DNA of 13,341 nucleotides from Planctomycetaceae bacterium (GTDB taxonomy: Bacteria > Planctomycetota > Planctomycetia > Pirellulales > Thermoguttaceae). The DNA lies in contig JAISNF010000251.1 in the NCBI GenBank assembly GCA_031276415.1, forward strand, positions 1-13,341. The letters run 5' to 3'. The notes under the pieces were generated by a model that was given only the letters and a program-made list of their open reading frames with translations, ran no database searches and was not told the DNA's origin. Positions 11,729 to 13,341 of this stretch are shown one piece after another (positions within the stretch are counted from its first letter, which is position 1; every line of letters begins with the position of its first letter). Made by a program: the position numbers and the translations under genes.

Positions 11729-13207
11729 ATGAAAATCATATCAGAACCTTGGATTGCCATTGATATTGGTTCGGACAGAACCCATGTCGCTTATCTGAAA
11801 TCAAACGGTGAAATTTGTAATATTATTCCGCCGGAACATGAATTTGATACGGTATTTCATGTCGCCGCTTCCGGTAACGGTAATTCTGTTTCGGTCGGGC
11901 AAAACGCATTAGCGCAACTAAAAAATGATCCGGCGGGAATTATTCTTCTCCGAACATCTTTGTTGAGAAAAGACGAACCTATTTGTTTTCCAGACGGACG
12001 CGGTGAATTTCGTCCTTCTACTCTTTTTGTACATCAATTACGTCATATTAAAACTTATTGTGAAACTCATTGTTTCAAAAACAGTCCGATTCAATCCTGT
12101 GTTTTGGCGTTGCCTCATCGTCATGAAATGATTCGTAAATCGTATCATCAAATTGCGTTGGAAGCGGGGTTTTCGCAAATTCTTTTTCGTGACAGTGTTA
12201 TTGCGGCGGCAATGGCGTGGCAACGGGTTTGGGAAGAATCTTTTCCGTTTGTCATTGTTTGTAATCTTGCGGCGTCGCAGGTTTCGTTTTCTCTTTTGCA
12301 ATATCGTTACGGCGGTTACGAACATGTCAAACATTTTCATTCAAGCAGCACGGTCGGAATTGAAGAAATTGACCGGATTATTTTATTGTCACAAGATTCG
12401 GATTCTCAGATTATTTCTGTTGAAAGTTGGGAAGACCTTTTGCGGTTGCGAATGATTCGGCGAAGTTGTCATTGGGATAAAAATGAAACATTCCGAATTA
12501 TTCATGACGGACAAACCCGAAAAATACAAACGGAACATTTTGTTTCGGCGGCAAATATTGTTGCTAAAAAAATTCAATTGACTTTCAAACATTTTGCTGA
12601 ACAGGTGAAGATTTTTACCAAGCAGGAATCAATTCCGGTTCTTTTGATTGGCGGCGGAACAAACATGCCGTTGATTACTGAAACAATCGAAAGTGCGGCT
12701 TCCGGCAAAGTTTATTGGTGGGCGGAAGCCGAAGAAGCCGTTGTTATTGGAACTGCCGGAGAATTTTTACCGAAACAAAAACCTGCCGATAACGACGATA
12801 AATCGTTGCATTTTTATCAACTTTACCGCAATGCCGAAGCGGGAGATTGTGAATCGCAATATTATTTGGGCAAATCGTTGGAGGCGGGACATGGTACGCC
12901 GATTTCACTTGAAGCGGCTCTTGATTGGTATCGTATCTCGGCGCAACACGGTTATTTGAAAGCCAAATATCGTTTGGCAAAACTTTTATTTCAAGGATTG
13001 GGAACTATTTTCAACAGAAACGAAGCGTTAAATCTTCTTCAGGAATCATCTGAGGAAGGTTATATGTTGTCGCAATATTTATTGGGACGATATTTGTACG
13101 AAAACACCGACGACACCGCCACTGCCGAACATTGGCTACGAAAATCCGCCGAACAAAATTATCCCGACGCCATCGCCTATTACGAAAAACATTTTCAAAA
13201 TAAATAA
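11729..13207 (+). CDS. Degenerate Hsp70/actin-fold protein fused to Sel1 repeats
   Basis: A 492-residue protein of two parts. Residues 1-345 follow the Hsp70 ATPase layout: AIDIGSDRTHVAYL (10-23) replaces DLGTTNS, LPHRHEMIRKSYHQIALEAG (128-147) and FRDSVIAAAMAW (153-164) match the region ending in NEPTAAALAY, CNLAASQVSFSLL (178-190) replaces DLGGGTFDVS, and LLIGGGTNMPLI (305-316) matches the adenosine-binding VGGSTRMP. An EEAVVIGTA segment (335-342) corresponds to the end of the ATPase domain. The second phosphate motif has lost its GGG and Asp, so ATP hydrolysis is doubtful. No Hsp70 substrate-binding domain follows. Instead, about 371-483 hold three to four Sel1-type TPR repeats (AQHGYLKAKYRLAKLLFQG, SEEGYMLSQYLLGRYLY). 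The gene follows the kinase by 18 bp, without a Shine-Dalgarno, so translation may be coupled. I infer a cytoplasmic scaffold or kinase partner. Confidence 0.85.
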   Translation: MKIISEPWIAIDIGSDRTHVAYLKSNGEICNIIPPEHEFDTVFHVAASGNGNSVSVGQNALAQLKNDPAGIILLRTSLLRKDEPICFPDGRGEFRPSTLFVHQLRHIKTYCETHCFKNSPIQSCVLALPHRHEMIRKSYHQIALEAGFSQILFRDSVIAAAMAWQRVWEESFPFVIVCNLAASQVSFSLLQYRYGGYEHVKHFHSSSTVGIEEIDRIILLSQDSDSQIISVESWEDLLRLRMIRRSCHWDKNETFRIIHDGQTRKIQTEHFVSAANIVAKKIQLTFKHFAEQVKIFTKQESIPVLLIGGGTNMPLITETIESAASGKVYWWAEAEEAVVIGTAGEFLPKQKPADNDDKSLHFYQLYRNAEAGDCESQYYLGKSLEAGHGTPISLEAALDWYRISAQHGYLKAKYRLAKLLFQGLGTIFNRNEALNLLQESSEEGYMLSQYLLGRYLYENTDDTATAEHWLRKSAEQNYPDAIAYYEKHFQNK

Positions 13208-13211
13208 ATTT

Positions 13212-13280
13212 GTCCGCAGATGATCGCAGATTATTTTTAAAATACAAAACAATCTGCGTTTATCGGCGTCATCTGCGGAC
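13212..13280. repeat. Two-part inverted repeat, CCGCAGATGA/CGCAGATT family
   Basis: The outer arms GTCCGCAGATGA (13212-13223) and TCATCTGCGGAC (13269-13280) pair perfectly over 12 bp. The inner arms CGCAGATT (13225-13232) and AATCTGCG (13251-13258) pair over 8 bp around an 18-base loop. It starts four bases after the Sel1 gene stop and precedes a probable convergent gene, so it may act as a shared transcription end. Similar CGCAGATTACGCAGAT-type intergenic repeats are, from memory, widespread in bacteria; unverified. Confidence 0.75.
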
Positions 13281-13297
13281 GATATTACAATGTTACA

Positions 13298-13341
13298 TTA
13301 TTCAAATTTTGGCATTGGGATTGGTTGACCGCGTTGTTGTA
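13298..13341 (-). CDS. Possible C-terminal end of a minus-strand gene
   Basis: Read on the minus strand from the window edge, one frame gives QQRGQPIPMPKFE and then TAA. The Pro/Gln/basic tail resembles a disordered protein C-terminus, and the position just beyond a large palindrome fits a convergent gene pair. Thirteen codons are too few to name a product, and the other two minus-strand frames are also briefly open. Confidence 0.3.
   Translation of the reverse strand, partial: QQRGQPIPMPKFE

Overview
The window looks like a chromosomal segment of an AT-rich member of the Planctomycetota. The main evidence is a DUF1559 protein with a type IV pilin-like GFTLVELLVVIAIIG segment and a C-terminal H-X9-DG motif, a family that is greatly expanded in that phylum. 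A membrane-anchored Ser/Thr kinase with a DWG (not DFG) motif and an N-terminal zinc ribbon fits the same picture. The phylum call is an inference from protein families. No rRNA, tRNA or CRISPR array was seen.

Layout. 1-240: a heptanucleotide tandem repeat, then a compact inverted-repeat element that looks like structured RNA. 241-1609 (minus): the DUF1559 gene. Its well-initiated 5' end (strong Shine-Dalgarno and ATG at 1609) is separated from the pilin-like body by a G9 run that breaks the frame. 1832-1847: a perfect 16-bp palindrome. 2018-2380: a decayed transposase fragment. 2661-4525 (plus): apgM-type phosphoglycerate mutase, then a FabZ-like dehydratase. 4792-5172 (plus): two tandem paralogous small membrane protein genes, the second frameshifted. 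5415-6734 (minus): a FabF-like ketoacyl-ACP synthase. 6735-7416: a long non-coding stretch with several repeats and hairpins. 7417-9940 (plus): glgC and an Rnl5-type RNA ligase. 10106-10215: another long inverted repeat. 10301-13207 (plus): a kinase gene followed after 18 bp by a gene fusing a degenerate Hsp70/actin-like ATPase fold to Sel1 repeats. 13212-13280: a further inverted repeat. 13298-13341: a possible tail of a minus-strand gene.

How the genes relate. apgM (glycolysis), fabZ and fabF (fatty acid synthesis) and glgC (glycogen synthesis) are ordinary central metabolism and need not form one operon. The RNA ligase suggests RNA repair. The kinase and Hsp70-Sel1 genes are almost certainly co-transcribed and are the best candidate for an undescribed functional unit, a signalling pair with a chaperone-fold partner that probably no longer hydrolyses ATP normally.

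Two frame breaks (G9 in the DUF1559 gene, and CCC versus an inferred CCCC in the second small gene) both sit at homopolymers, so read or assembly error must be excluded before biology is claimed. Intergenic DNA is unusually rich in unrelated imperfect palindromes of about 70-125 bp, at least four kinds in 13 kb.
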